Origin: JBBQLG01 sp038327655
Lineage (GTDB): Bacteria > Bacteroidota > Bacteroidia > Cytophagales > Spirosomataceae
Length of the DNA stretch: 64,000 nucleotides
Assembly (NCBI GenBank): GCA_038327655.1
Contig: JBBQLG010000004.1
Location: forward strand, 1-64,000
Direction: 5' to 3'
Below the pieces are notes generated by a model. That model did no database searches and was not told where the DNA came from. It worked only from the letters and a program-made list of their open reading frames with translations. Positions 27,001 to 34,715 of the stretch are shown here, in pieces; position 1 is the first letter of the stretch, and each line of letters begins with the position of its first letter. Both the position numbers and the translations under genes were made by a program.

Positions 27001-27150
27001 TCGGGTAACAACGTATTTGTCTTCAGCAAATACGTAGGCTATGACCCCGAAGCGTCGCAGTTTGGTAACCGGCCCATCGGTGCCGGGGTCGATTTGCTGT
27101 CGTTCCCGCAGTCGCGCCGTATGTTTTTTCACCTCAATCTGACGTTTTAA
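24091..27150 (+). CDS. SusC/RagA family TonB-linked outer membrane protein
   Basis: 1019 residues. Signal peptide to SAWAQ, carboxypeptidase-regulatory-like domain (RSLTGKVTDGTGTPLPGVSI), TonB-box region QLEEVIVTG, plug domain (ALNGKVPGVQI; PLYIIDGVYID; VLKGPSAAAIYGTRAN), then a 22-strand barrel ending FHLNLTF. SusC proteins import oligomeric nutrients across the outer membrane with a SusD lid. The partner follows 44 bases downstream. No glycosidase, peptidase or regulator is next to the pair, so the substrate is unknown. Confidence 0.95.
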   Translation: MRKILALCVLLSLTLMGSAWAQTRSLTGKVTDGTGTPLPGVSIIVKGTTQGATTDADGIYKLSVDANARVGFSAIGFVSQEVAIGNRSTLDVTLQDDSRQLEEVIVTGLATSVKRSNAANAVTSIGAAQLTGVTKPQTVDGALNGKVPGVQITANSGAPGGGFSVKLRGISSVTQASEPLYIIDGVYIDNSQFNTGAGTTSFNKAANQTAGTQDQATNRIADINPEDIENIEVLKGPSAAAIYGTRANAGVIIITTKRGKTGRTTVNFGQDIGYAEVNKYADLASSPWTLDKINNGVFLVDNATMLSLYNAAGGDKAPRYNYEKEIYGQKGLLRNTKLNISGGTDKLRFYVNGSVLSEDGVQKYTGFKRNSLRANIDAKLSDRIDLSVGSNFVNSSSSRSFSGNDNNGVSLGYNLAYLPPWLEQHQNADGTYPANPITGQNLFQVVDKMRNTETTNRFIQSASLKFALIRQTNHQLNLSLQGGVDYLNSQAQAYAPRDMQYFVGAGLGYFGAVRNTTNQALNTNVQAFLVDNLTIKNFNFTTSLGAVRLTNSGVQSYIEGRGLKPGDVKNPNTADTRVTDTYLVEAPGGRAVADVGFVGQEELNWKDRVIATAGVRFDKSSLNGNPQKFYTFPKASLAVNVANFDFWTIKNTVSAFKLRTAYGQTGRSAGFGNTFSSLSNLVIDGKSGVAVPTVLGNAATEPEIASEIEAGVDVGFLNNRVTLEATYYNKQVKNFLYNYQLAPSVGASTITAFPVGDLKNQGLELSLTAQVVKSTGLNWTSTINYWLNRTVVTRLSVPNFTVPSSGFGGFGTNQILGPSNGTYFSPTAWYGTPYVNGQPTAYGNFQPKFNLSTYNTVTFKNFTFSFLLHWSYKNYNSTLNQELMDEGGTSPDWLNKDNLYQAERAKAGLADASTFNGVARIYGSTGVTTKQYIQDASYVKLREVSLYYTVPKAAFSKVFGNVVQNIKVGVSGNNVFVFSKYVGYDPEASQFGNRPIGAGVDLLSFPQSRRMFFHLNLTF

Positions 27151-27194
27151 GTCCAACGCGGTATCTGTTAGGTACTGTTAACATAAGCATTCCC

Positions 27195-28577
27195 ATGAAA
27201 CGAACTCTCATTCATACATTGCTCGTAGGCGCGGCTCTTTCTCCCGTATTACTGGCATGCAGTGTCACGCAGACCGATCAGTTGATCGACCCCAATAACC
27301 TGTCGGTGACCTCGTTTATCAATAATCCCACCAAGGATCAGGTTGGTCTGCTGGCCATTGGGCTACAGGCCGCCATGCGGAACGGTTATCAGGACATGGT
27401 GCAGAGTGCCGGTGCCATTGGCAGGGAAGTGATTTATTCCGCTTCAACCGATAACCGGTACTTCACCGAAATCCTTGGCACGGCCGCTGATGCCTTTGGT
27501 GGAGCTACTGACCCTAATGGTATTTTCAACGGCTATTACCTGTCGTTCAGCAGTACCCGTCGGCGAGCCGAGTCGTTAATTACGGCTACCCAATCGGCGG
27601 CCGCTCTGAGTACAGCCGAGAAATCGGCATCAAAGGGTTTTGCCCGGACGGTGCAGGGCTGGGCAATGCTCAACCTGCTCAACATGCAGTACGCCAACGG
27701 CATCCGCACTGGCTACTCCGATTTGAGTTCACCCGGCGATCAGTTAAAGCCGATGAAATTTGTGACTGATTACAACGCCGGTCTCGATCTGGTGATCGCC
27801 ACGCTGAACGATGGAGCTACCGCGCTTGATGCGGGTGGCACGGCGTTTCCTTTTACCTTCGCCAGTGGCTGGACAGGCTTTACGACACCAACGACCATGA
27901 AACAGGTGAACCGGGCGTTTGCTGCCCGAGCGTACATGTACAAGAAAGACTGGGCCAATATGAACACGGCCGTAAGTCAGTCTTTCCTGAACCCAACGGG
28001 TAGTCTCGCCATTGGGCCTAAGTTCGACTTTGCCAATGCGCAGAACGACCTCACCAACGGTCTTTTTCAGAACCCGGACGGTAACGGTGCTCCATTGGTC
28101 CTGTTTGAAGACGTAATAACGAGTGCTGAGCCGGGTGATTTGCGGATTGCCAATAAAACCCGCAAGCGCACTACTGCCCGTTCGTCAGGCTCCATCGTAT
28201 CGAACTATGAGTTGAAGTTGTACTCTGCCAACTCATCGCCCATCGACATCATCCGCAATGAAGAATTAGTGCTGATGTCCGCTGAAGCCAAAGCACAAAC
28301 GGGCGATCTGGCAGGGGCAACGGCCGCCGTCAACATCATTCGCAAATCGGCGGGCTTAGCTGCTTATTCGGGTGCAGCCACCAAAGACGCTCTGATTACG
28401 GAAATTCTGAAACAGCGCCGGTACTCGCTCTTGTTTGAAGGCCACCGCTGGTTCGACGCCCGCCGGTACGGGTTGCTGGGGACGCTACCGAACAGTACGA
28501 CGCCCTACAAGGTATTCGAGAGTATGGTTCGCCCCAACGCTGAAACCCAGTGGGAATTAGCTAACCCGTTGCAATAG
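27195..28577 (+). CDS. SusD/RagB family nutrient-binding lipoprotein
   Basis: 460 residues. Lipoprotein signal with lipobox LLAC (Cys22), followed by SVTQTDQLIDPNNLSV. TPR-like helices occur in the middle and a C-terminal RagB region has IRNEELVLMSAEAKAQTGDL, and ILKQRRYSLLFEGHRWFDAR, the SusD signature. It forms the lid over the SusC barrel at the cell surface. Shorter than many SusD proteins (often about 500-550), otherwise complete. Followed by a strong terminator. Confidence 0.94.
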   Translation: MKRTLIHTLLVGAALSPVLLACSVTQTDQLIDPNNLSVTSFINNPTKDQVGLLAIGLQAAMRNGYQDMVQSAGAIGREVIYSASTDNRYFTEILGTAADAFGGATDPNGIFNGYYLSFSSTRRRAESLITATQSAAALSTAEKSASKGFARTVQGWAMLNLLNMQYANGIRTGYSDLSSPGDQLKPMKFVTDYNAGLDLVIATLNDGATALDAGGTAFPFTFASGWTGFTTPTTMKQVNRAFAARAYMYKKDWANMNTAVSQSFLNPTGSLAIGPKFDFANAQNDLTNGLFQNPDGNGAPLVLFEDVITSAEPGDLRIANKTRKRTTARSSGSIVSNYELKLYSANSSPIDIIRNEELVLMSAEAKAQTGDLAGATAAVNIIRKSAGLAAYSGAATKDALITEILKQRRYSLLFEGHRWFDARRYGLLGTLPNSTTPYKVFESMVRPNAETQWELANPLQ

Positions 28578-28593
28578 TTTTCTGCTGCTGATA

Positions 28594-28631
28594 CGAAAAA
28601 GCCCCGCCTGAAATCAGGCGGGGCTTTTTCG
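28594..28631. terminator. Bidirectional intrinsic terminator
   Basis: Perfect 17-bp stem CGAAAAAGCCCCGCCTG / CAGGCGGGGCTTTTTCG with an AAAT loop and T/A runs on both sides. It lies between the convergent SusD and mutS genes. Confidence 0.9.
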
Positions 28632-28730
28632 TGTACGGAGTAGCCATCATTAACCATTCGCCCGTTGTCGTTTCTGGCACTATTCGGCCAGTGAAGTAGC
28701 CTGTTTTCCGTTTTAGCGATACTATATGAG

Positions 28731-31385
28731 TTACTCCACCAGTTTCATCAACTCATTCAGCTTTAACAACGCTTCAATCGGGGTCAGGCGGTTGACGTCG
28801 ATGGCGCGGAGTTTTTCTTTGATGGCGTCCGATTTGGGGTCGCCCGCTTCGATGATGCGCAGGGCAATTTCCCGCTCCTGATTCAACCCGGTGCCCGCTT
28901 CCTGGATTCGCTCTTTGTTGTTCTCCCGCTCGTGCGATGACTCCAGTTTGGCGAGAATCTGATTGGCCCGATTGACGATGGTCCCCGGCATCCCGGCCAT
29001 CTGCGCCACGTGAATCCCGAAACTGTGTTCCGACCCGCCCGGCTTCAACGTCCGCATAAAAATCACTTTGTTGCCCGATTCCTTTACCGATACGTTGAAA
29101 TTCTTCACGCGGGGCAGATCGTTGGCCAGGTCATTCAGTTCGTGGTAGTGCGTCGCGAACAGCGTTTTGGGGCGGCAATTGGAGTGATTATGCAGGTATT
29201 CGGCAATGGACCAGGCAATGGACACGCCGTCGTAGGTACTGGTACCGCGTCCGATTTCGTCCATCAGCACCAAGCTTCGTTCGCTGAGGTTGTTCAGAAT
29301 GCTGGCCGTTTCGGTCATCTCGACCATGAACGTCGATTCGCCCCGCGAGAGGTTGTCCGACGCCCCGACGCGCGTAAAAATCTTGTCGACAATGCCGATC
29401 TCCGCCGACGATGCTGGTACGAAACTACCCGATTGCGCCATCAGCACGATCAGCGCGGTTTGCCGCAGCAGGGCCGATTTACCCGCCATGTTCGGCCCCG
29501 TGATGATGATAATCTGCTGCGTTTCATCGTCCAAAAAAATATCGTTCGGTACGTAGGGTTCGCCGGGAGGCAATTGCTGCTCGATTACCGGGTGACGGCC
29601 GTCTTTGATGTCCAGCACCTTGCTGTCGTTCAGTACCGGACGGACGTAGCGGTTCCGAACGGCCACGCGGGCAAACGACGCCAGCACGTCCAGCACCGAT
29701 ATCACGCGGGCGTTCTGCTGGATGGCGCCGACGTATTCCCCGGCGGCCACCATCAGGTCGTTGTACAGCCGGGCTTCGATGCTGAAAATCTGCTCCTCAG
29801 CGTTCAGTATTTTCTCTTCGTACACCTTCAGTTCGGGCGTGATGTACCGCTCGGCGTTCACTAAGGTCTGTTTCCTGATCCAGTCGTCGGGTACGCGGGT
29901 TTTGTGGGCGTTGGTCACTTCAAGATAATAGCCAAATACCTTGTTATAGGCAATCTTGAGCGAGGTGATGCCCGTCCGCTCGATCTCGCGTTCCTGCAAC
30001 TGAAGCAGGTAATCTTTACCAGTGTAGGCGATGGCGTGCAGTTCGTCCAATTCAGAGTTGACGCCCGATTTAATCATGCCGCCCTGATTGGACAGCACCG
30101 GTACATCGTCGCGGAGTTCGGCCTCGATGCGGTCGATCAGAAACGAAACCGGGTTCAGTTGATCGGCGTATTTCTTCAGCGACGCCGATTCCGGCCGCTG
30201 TGCCAGGGCGGTGATCAGCTCTTCCTTAATTGGCAGAATATGCTGCAGCGACCGTTTCAACTGCACCATATCGCGGGGGCTGATGCGCCGGACGGCTACT
30301 TTAGAAATCAGTCGTTCCAGATCGCCGATCTGCTTCAGGTGGCCAACCAGTGAATCGAGTAGTTCTTCGTCTTCCTTCAGCAACTGAACCAGATTGAGCC
30401 GCTCGTCGATCAGCGATTTATCTTTTAATGGCAAATTGAGCCATTTTCGCAGTAGCCGGGCTCCCATCGGCGTTACAGTCTGATCGAGAATCTGAATCAG
30501 CGGCACGCCCCCTTCCTGCTGCGCGGTCACCAATTCGAGGTTGCGGATGGTGAACCGGTCGAGCCAGACGTAACGGTCTTCTTCCAGTCGGGTTACGCGG
30601 GTAATGTGCTGTAAGTCCTTGTGTTCGGTTTCGTTGAGGTAATGCAGAATCACCCCGGCGGCAATGATCCCGTCGGGCATCCCTTCGATACCAAAGCCTT
30701 TCAGCGACGTCGTCTGAAAATGCTGTTTGAGAAAATTATAGCCAAAATCGTAGGTAAACGCCCAGTCATCGAGCGTATAGGTATGAAATTTATCGCCGAA
30801 GAGTTCGCCGAATTCCTGCCGGTTTTTTTTGCAGTACAGCACCTCCGACGGGTTGAAGCTTTGCAGCAGTTTGTCGATGTAGGCCGCATTGCCCTGCGAG
30901 GCCAGAAATTCGCCCGTCGAGATGTCCAGGAAGGCGATACCAAACTCGTCGGTTCGGGTGAACTGAATGGCCGCCAGGTAATTGTTGCGCCGGGTGTCCA
31001 GCACATTATCGTTGAACGACACACCGGGCGTAACCAACTCGGTAACGCCCCGCCGGACGATGCCTTTGGCCGTTGCCGGGTCTTCCAACTGATCGCAGAT
31101 GGCCACGCGTTCGCCCGCCCGGACGAGTTTGGGCAGGTGGGTATCGAGGGAGTGATGCGGAAAACCGGCCAGTTCTTCATTGGCTCCGCCGTTGTTGCGC
31201 TTGGTGAGGGTGATGCCCAGAATCCGGCTGGCTTTGACGGCATCTTCCCCGAATGTTTCGTAGAAATCGCCCACCCGGAACAGCAGCAGGGCACCGGGAT
31301 ATTTAGCCTTAATCTGGTTGTATTGCCGGTTCAACGGCGTTTCCGTAACCTTTTTTGTAACTTTATCGGGTGTCGCTGCCTTCAC
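28731..31385 (-). CDS. mutS: DNA mismatch repair protein MutS
   Basis: 884 residues, full length. Mismatch-binding motif GDFYETFGEDA (Phe-x-Glu) near residue 43, connector and clamp domains, Walker A ITGPNMAGKSALLRQ, Walker B region LVLMDEIGRGTSTYDG and a helix-turn-helix end. It recognises mispairs and recruits MutL. The start codon is GTG (31385). A -7 box TAAATTTG (31425-31418) lies upstream. The first ~20 codons and the promoter are duplicated at 39513-39623. Confidence 0.96.
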   Translation of the reverse strand: MKAATPDKVTKKVTETPLNRQYNQIKAKYPGALLLFRVGDFYETFGEDAVKASRILGITLTKRNNGGANEELAGFPHHSLDTHLPKLVRAGERVAICDQLEDPATAKGIVRRGVTELVTPGVSFNDNVLDTRRNNYLAAIQFTRTDEFGIAFLDISTGEFLASQGNAAYIDKLLQSFNPSEVLYCKKNRQEFGELFGDKFHTYTLDDWAFTYDFGYNFLKQHFQTTSLKGFGIEGMPDGIIAAGVILHYLNETEHKDLQHITRVTRLEEDRYVWLDRFTIRNLELVTAQQEGGVPLIQILDQTVTPMGARLLRKWLNLPLKDKSLIDERLNLVQLLKEDEELLDSLVGHLKQIGDLERLISKVAVRRISPRDMVQLKRSLQHILPIKEELITALAQRPESASLKKYADQLNPVSFLIDRIEAELRDDVPVLSNQGGMIKSGVNSELDELHAIAYTGKDYLLQLQEREIERTGITSLKIAYNKVFGYYLEVTNAHKTRVPDDWIRKQTLVNAERYITPELKVYEEKILNAEEQIFSIEARLYNDLMVAAGEYVGAIQQNARVISVLDVLASFARVAVRNRYVRPVLNDSKVLDIKDGRHPVIEQQLPPGEPYVPNDIFLDDETQQIIIITGPNMAGKSALLRQTALIVLMAQSGSFVPASSAEIGIVDKIFTRVGASDNLSRGESTFMVEMTETASILNNLSERSLVLMDEIGRGTSTYDGVSIAWSIAEYLHNHSNCRPKTLFATHYHELNDLANDLPRVKNFNVSVKESGNKVIFMRTLKPGGSEHSFGIHVAQMAGMPGTIVNRANQILAKLESSHERENNKERIQEAGTGLNQEREIALRIIEAGDPKSDAIKEKLRAIDVNRLTPIEALLKLNELMKLVE

Positions 31386-31417
31386 GGACGGAGGAATTGA
31401 GTGTGGACAAATTTACT

Positions 31418-31425
31418 GATTTCAG
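31418..31425 (-). promoter_or_regulatory. Promoter -7 element of mutS
   Basis: Coding-strand TAAATTTG fits TAnnTTTG exactly, 32 bases upstream of the GTG start. In the displaced copy at 39513-39623 the same octamer reads TAAATCTA, so that copy has lost the box. Confidence 0.55.
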
Positions 31426-31491
31426 GCCAGAAAAGCGAAGCTGGCCGTCGTGCCGAAGCAGTAGCCTGTTGCGTTTTTACCAACCAGTAAG

Positions 31492-31713
31492 CTATTGGCT
31501 GACCAATGGCTGCAGCCATTCGGCCAGCGACGCTACTTTATGATGCAGAAACAGCGACTCATGGAACGTAGCCAATCGCGCCAGTGAGGCTCCAAACTGC
31601 TCCTGCTCTTTTTCCGACAAATCCCTTTCAATAACTGTGGCGGGCTGAACGGACCGCAGGAGGGCCATGCCTTTATCCGTCAGCGTAATGTACCGACGGC
31701 GCAGCCCCGTGCA
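31492..31713 (-). pseudogene. 3' remnant of a MarR family regulator gene
   Basis: An open stretch without a start reads TGLRRRYITLTDKGMALL, continues with SVQPATVIERDLSEKEQEQF and ends near WLQPLVSQ, then TAG at 31492-31494. The RRRYITLTDKG segment is the wing and dimerisation helix of a MarR protein. It parallels RSRRLTITPAGFAMLQQVQP of the intact MarR gene at 33818. The DNA-binding helices are missing, so this is a decayed copy or a relative. Confidence 0.6.
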
Positions 31714-31948
31714 AATGACGGCGCAGGCGGGTTACGATAGCTTTTTGGGGGTCAATCCGGGCTTGTCGGTTCGAAAACCGCCGGACTTGCTGAACGAGAC
31801 AGCCGTTTAGGGCACGTTTTACCCCAATCCGGCTTTCTTTGGGTTTGAAACGGGTGTGACCCTTATCCGGTCGTCACGCCGGAAAATATGGACAGTCGTG
31901 CCGGGCGTGGGTGTGGTGAGCGGAAGTTTTTTGGCAAAGGCCGTTGCA
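31714..31948. other. Gene-poor debris region
   Basis: No intact gene. On the plus strand a short frame from 31715 (MTAQAGYDSFLGVNPGLSV, stopping 31808-31810) and a different frame (GFETGVTLIRSSRRK, then VVPGVGVVSG) look like pieces of a former coding sequence. I cannot assign a family. Confidence 0.35.
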
Positions 31949-33154
31949 TCATGACTTAGCGGGCGGCTGCGATACCCCGTGAATGCTCATTCCGCCATAT
32001 TGCCAGGAGTCATCCCGCTCTTTTTGAACTAACTCTGAGAAACTCTTTTCCGCATCAGCGTTCGGGACAAACTCTTTTTCGGCTTCCTGGGCCATACTGG
32101 CGAGTTTTTTCAACGCCTGCTGCCGGTCGGTTTCGCCGAGTTTAGCCCGTTCGACCGAGGTTTTCAGGGTCTGAATCGTTTCGTCATAGACCGTTGTCGG
32201 TACCGCAAACGGACGACGGCCTTTGCCACCGTGCGCGAACGAAAACCGGGCCGGGTCGCTGAACCGCAACGGGGTGCCGTGAATGACCTCGCTCACCAGG
32301 GCCAGTGACTGCACCGTTCGCGGGCCAAGTCCTTTGAGCATCAACAGGTTCTCAAAATCTTTGGGTGCTTCTTCCTGCGCCAGCCACAAAATGGAGCCTA
32401 ACCGCTTGAGGTCGATGTCTTTAGCGGTTACGTCTTTGCGGGTCGGCATCACCAACCGTTTGATCTCGCGCAGCATTCGTTCCGGCTCTTCGCCCACAAT
32501 CTGGAGCATGGCTTCCTGCGAGGGTTTAGCCTCTCTGGCCACCAGATTCAGAATCGTACCCTGCGAAATGCCACAGACGGCCGCGTGGGGTTCATCGACA
32601 AACGACTGTAAACTGCCCGAATGCCAGTGATACCGCCGGGCCGAAGCTGATTCGCCCTCGGTATTCATTCCCTGCTGCACCACCGACCAGTTTCCCGTCT
32701 GGCTCACCACGAAGCTGTGCAGGTAAAGCTGAAACCCGTCCTGCACGGCACTGTTATCTACCTTCGCGCTCAAGCGGCTGCAATAGGCCAACTGATGGCC
32801 ATCCAGCCCCGTTTTATCGCCAACGGCCACGAGTTCGTTGGGTGTCTGGAGCGAGTGCCTGCCCTTACCCCCGCACACGTACAGGCCGAGTTCGTGCGAA
32901 CGCGGGTTGAGCGAGCGTTTGAGCGCACTCATCACAGCGGTGGTCACGCCCGACGAGTTCCAGTCCATGCCCAGTACGGCCCCGAAACTCTGAAACCAGA
33001 ACGGGTCGGCCAGCCGCCGGAGAAACTCGGCGTGGCCTTTTTCGAGGATGATGGCTTCGGCAATGGCTCCGCCGAGGGTCGTCATTCGGTCGAAGAGCCA
33101 GCCGGGAATGGGGCCGCTGTAGAGGGGTAAATCGGCAGTGCCTGATTTTTTCAT
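31949..33154 (-). CDS. DUF763 family protein
   Basis: 401 residues. The start KKSGTADLPLYSGPIPGWLF and the LYVCGGKGRHSLQTPNEL motif are typical of DUF763, a widespread family without known function. A segment near residues 265-290, LLMLKGLGPRTVQSLALVSE, looks like a helix-hairpin-helix of the non-specific DNA-binding type. The gene overlaps the preceding DNA glycosylase by four bases (ATGA), which implies coupled translation and a link to nucleic acid repair or processing. No catalytic motif is recognised. Confidence 0.83.
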   Translation of the reverse strand: MKKSGTADLPLYSGPIPGWLFDRMTTLGGAIAEAIILEKGHAEFLRRLADPFWFQSFGAVLGMDWNSSGVTTAVMSALKRSLNPRSHELGLYVCGGKGRHSLQTPNELVAVGDKTGLDGHQLAYCSRLSAKVDNSAVQDGFQLYLHSFVVSQTGNWSVVQQGMNTEGESASARRYHWHSGSLQSFVDEPHAAVCGISQGTILNLVAREAKPSQEAMLQIVGEEPERMLREIKRLVMPTRKDVTAKDIDLKRLGSILWLAQEEAPKDFENLLMLKGLGPRTVQSLALVSEVIHGTPLRFSDPARFSFAHGGKGRRPFAVPTTVYDETIQTLKTSVERAKLGETDRQQALKKLASMAQEAEKEFVPNADAEKSFSELVQKERDDSWQYGGMSIHGVSQPPAKS

Positions 33155-33801
33155 GGGATTGCAGGTAACAACCTGGTTTTGGCGGGCAAACTGGCATACG
33201 CCCAGATGTACTGACAGGCAGTGGAACGGTACGGAGACCAGCGCCGGGCAATCTCCTGTAGCATCTTCACCAGTGGCTGATTGTCGGCAAGTTCGTACAG
33301 CGTTGGTACCGTCTTTTTCAACTGGTAATCATCAACGGGGAATACGTCGGGCCGCTGGATGGTGAAGAGCAGAATCATGTCGATTGTCCAGCGACCGATG
33401 CCGGGCAGCGAGCCAAGGCGTTCCCGAACAAGTGCATCGGGCAGGTTTAGCCAATCGGTTTGCGCCCAGTCTTTATCAAGCCATTGGGTGGCCAGCGCGC
33501 AGATAGTTCGGTATTTCTGACCCGAAATCTTAATCGCCAGTACTTCGTCCTCGGGTAGTTGCAGCAGTTGGGCCGGGTGCGGATAGCCACCGGGAAACAG
33601 GGCCAGTAACCGGGCAAATCCTCCGCTTTTTGGGGTACGGTAGTGAATCTGCTGATCGACCACGCAACTCAATAAATCGTAATAAACATCGCCCGACGAG
33701 TCATGAACCGGCGCGGGAGCAGCATCAATGAGCCGGGCCAGTACCGGGTCGGACTGACGCAGATACTGGATGGCTTCCGGCGTTGTGGCTGGCAGGTGCA
33801 T
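33151..33801 (-). CDS. DNA-3-methyladenine glycosylase II-like protein (HhH-GPD, AlkA type)
   Basis: 216 residues. Helix-hairpin-helix RLGSLPGIGRWTIDMILLF followed by the catalytic-Asp region RPDVFPVDDYQLKK, as in the HhH-GPD superfamily. It removes alkylated bases from DNA; the exact lesion range is unknown. It lies 16 bases behind the MarR gene and overlaps DUF763 by 4 bases, giving a three-gene operon. Confidence 0.87.
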   Translation of the reverse strand: MHLPATTPEAIQYLRQSDPVLARLIDAAPAPVHDSSGDVYYDLLSCVVDQQIHYRTPKSGGFARLLALFPGGYPHPAQLLQLPEDEVLAIKISGQKYRTICALATQWLDKDWAQTDWLNLPDALVRERLGSLPGIGRWTIDMILLFTIQRPDVFPVDDYQLKKTVPTLYELADNQPLVKMLQEIARRWSPYRSTACQYIWAYASLPAKTRLLPAIP

Positions 33802-33817
33802 ATGGGTAGTGGTAATC

Positions 33818-34516
33818 TTACGCCGATTTGGCTACCGTCTTCGCTGGCCCGGCCACGGTAGCCTTCAGTTCGTCCAGGGGCATATCCCGGTGCGCCAGGT
33901 GAGTCAGGTATATCGGTTCGTGAAACTTGTCTAAGCGTAGCAACAGCGCGCTGAGTTGCCGTTGCTCGGCTTCGGTGAGGTCGCCAGTGAAGAGTCCACT
34001 GGCCTGATTCATAACCGGTTGCACCTGCTGGAGCATCGCAAATCCGGCGGGCGTAATCGTCAGTCGGCGGCTGCGCTTATCCTGGTCATCATCCGATTGC
34101 GTAACGAACCCGTTGTTTATCAATCGTTTGATGACCAGCATTCCCGATGTTTTTTCGTTGACGGCGGCCTCTACTAAGTCCGTTTTGGTCATGCTGCCGC
34201 GTTCGGCTAAGTTGGCCAGGGAGATAAAATCATCAAAGGTGACCAGTGGGCTTGCCTCGACCGCTTTTTTCATATAAACCCGCAGATACCGATTGGCTTT
34301 AGTCAGATAGTGGGCGACAAATGTCTGTAACACCGGCACTTCCTCGGCGTAGTAGGTGTGTTCGGGGTCTTTAAGGGTATCCATCGACTGGTCAGCCGAC
34401 TGGATCAGACGGGTCCAGGCCAGGAAGTTGGGCAAAGTCTGCTCGGCCCGATCAGGGTATGCCTCCTCAAAGGTATCGCCGAGGTCAAGCAGGGCTTTCA
34501 TCAGATTGGTGTTCAT
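33818..34516 (-). CDS. MarR family transcriptional regulator
   Basis: 232 residues, longer than usual because of an ~80-residue N-terminal helical extension. The winged helix includes SMTKTDLVEAAVNEKTSGML (recognition helix), VIKRLINNGFVTQSDD and the wing DKRSRRLTITPAGFAML. It is divergent from the efflux operon at 34716 and first in an operon with a DNA glycosylase, so it probably represses efflux until a toxic ligand binds. Confidence 0.88.
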   Translation of the reverse strand: MNTNLMKALLDLGDTFEEAYPDRAEQTLPNFLAWTRLIQSADQSMDTLKDPEHTYYAEEVPVLQTFVAHYLTKANRYLRVYMKKAVEASPLVTFDDFISLANLAERGSMTKTDLVEAAVNEKTSGMLVIKRLINNGFVTQSDDDQDKRSRRLTITPAGFAMLQQVQPVMNQASGLFTGDLTEAEQRQLSALLLRLDKFHEPIYLTHLAHRDMPLDELKATVAGPAKTVAKSA

Positions 34517-34548
34517 AATAGTAAAACAAGCAAAAACAGGCTATCTAA

Positions 34549-34556
34549 CAAAATTA
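34549..34556 (-). promoter_or_regulatory. Promoter -7 element of the marR operon
   Basis: Coding-strand TAATTTTG fits TAnnTTTG, 33 bases upstream of the marR ATG. The intergenic region is AT-rich. Confidence 0.45.
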
Positions 34557-34642
34557 GTTTATTTATGGATCAATAATTTGAGAAAATACTCTACTATCAG
34601 GTTATTTAGTGCATTAATGAAAAATAGTTGCTGATTAATAAA

Positions 34643-34687
34643 CCATTTATAGACTTATTAGGTTCATAAATGGACTATATAATAGTC
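34643..34687. promoter_or_regulatory. Putative MarR operator in the divergent promoter region
   Basis: Two inverted repeats are nested here: CCATTTAT (34643-34650) with ATAAATGG (34666-34673), and GACTAT-ATA-ATAGTC (34673-34687). The latter, a 15-bp palindrome, has the size of a typical MarR-family site and lies 28 bases before the TolC start codon. Confidence 0.5.
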
Positions 34688-34715
34688 GAGTCATTATTCA
34701 CCAACTTTTTAGTCT

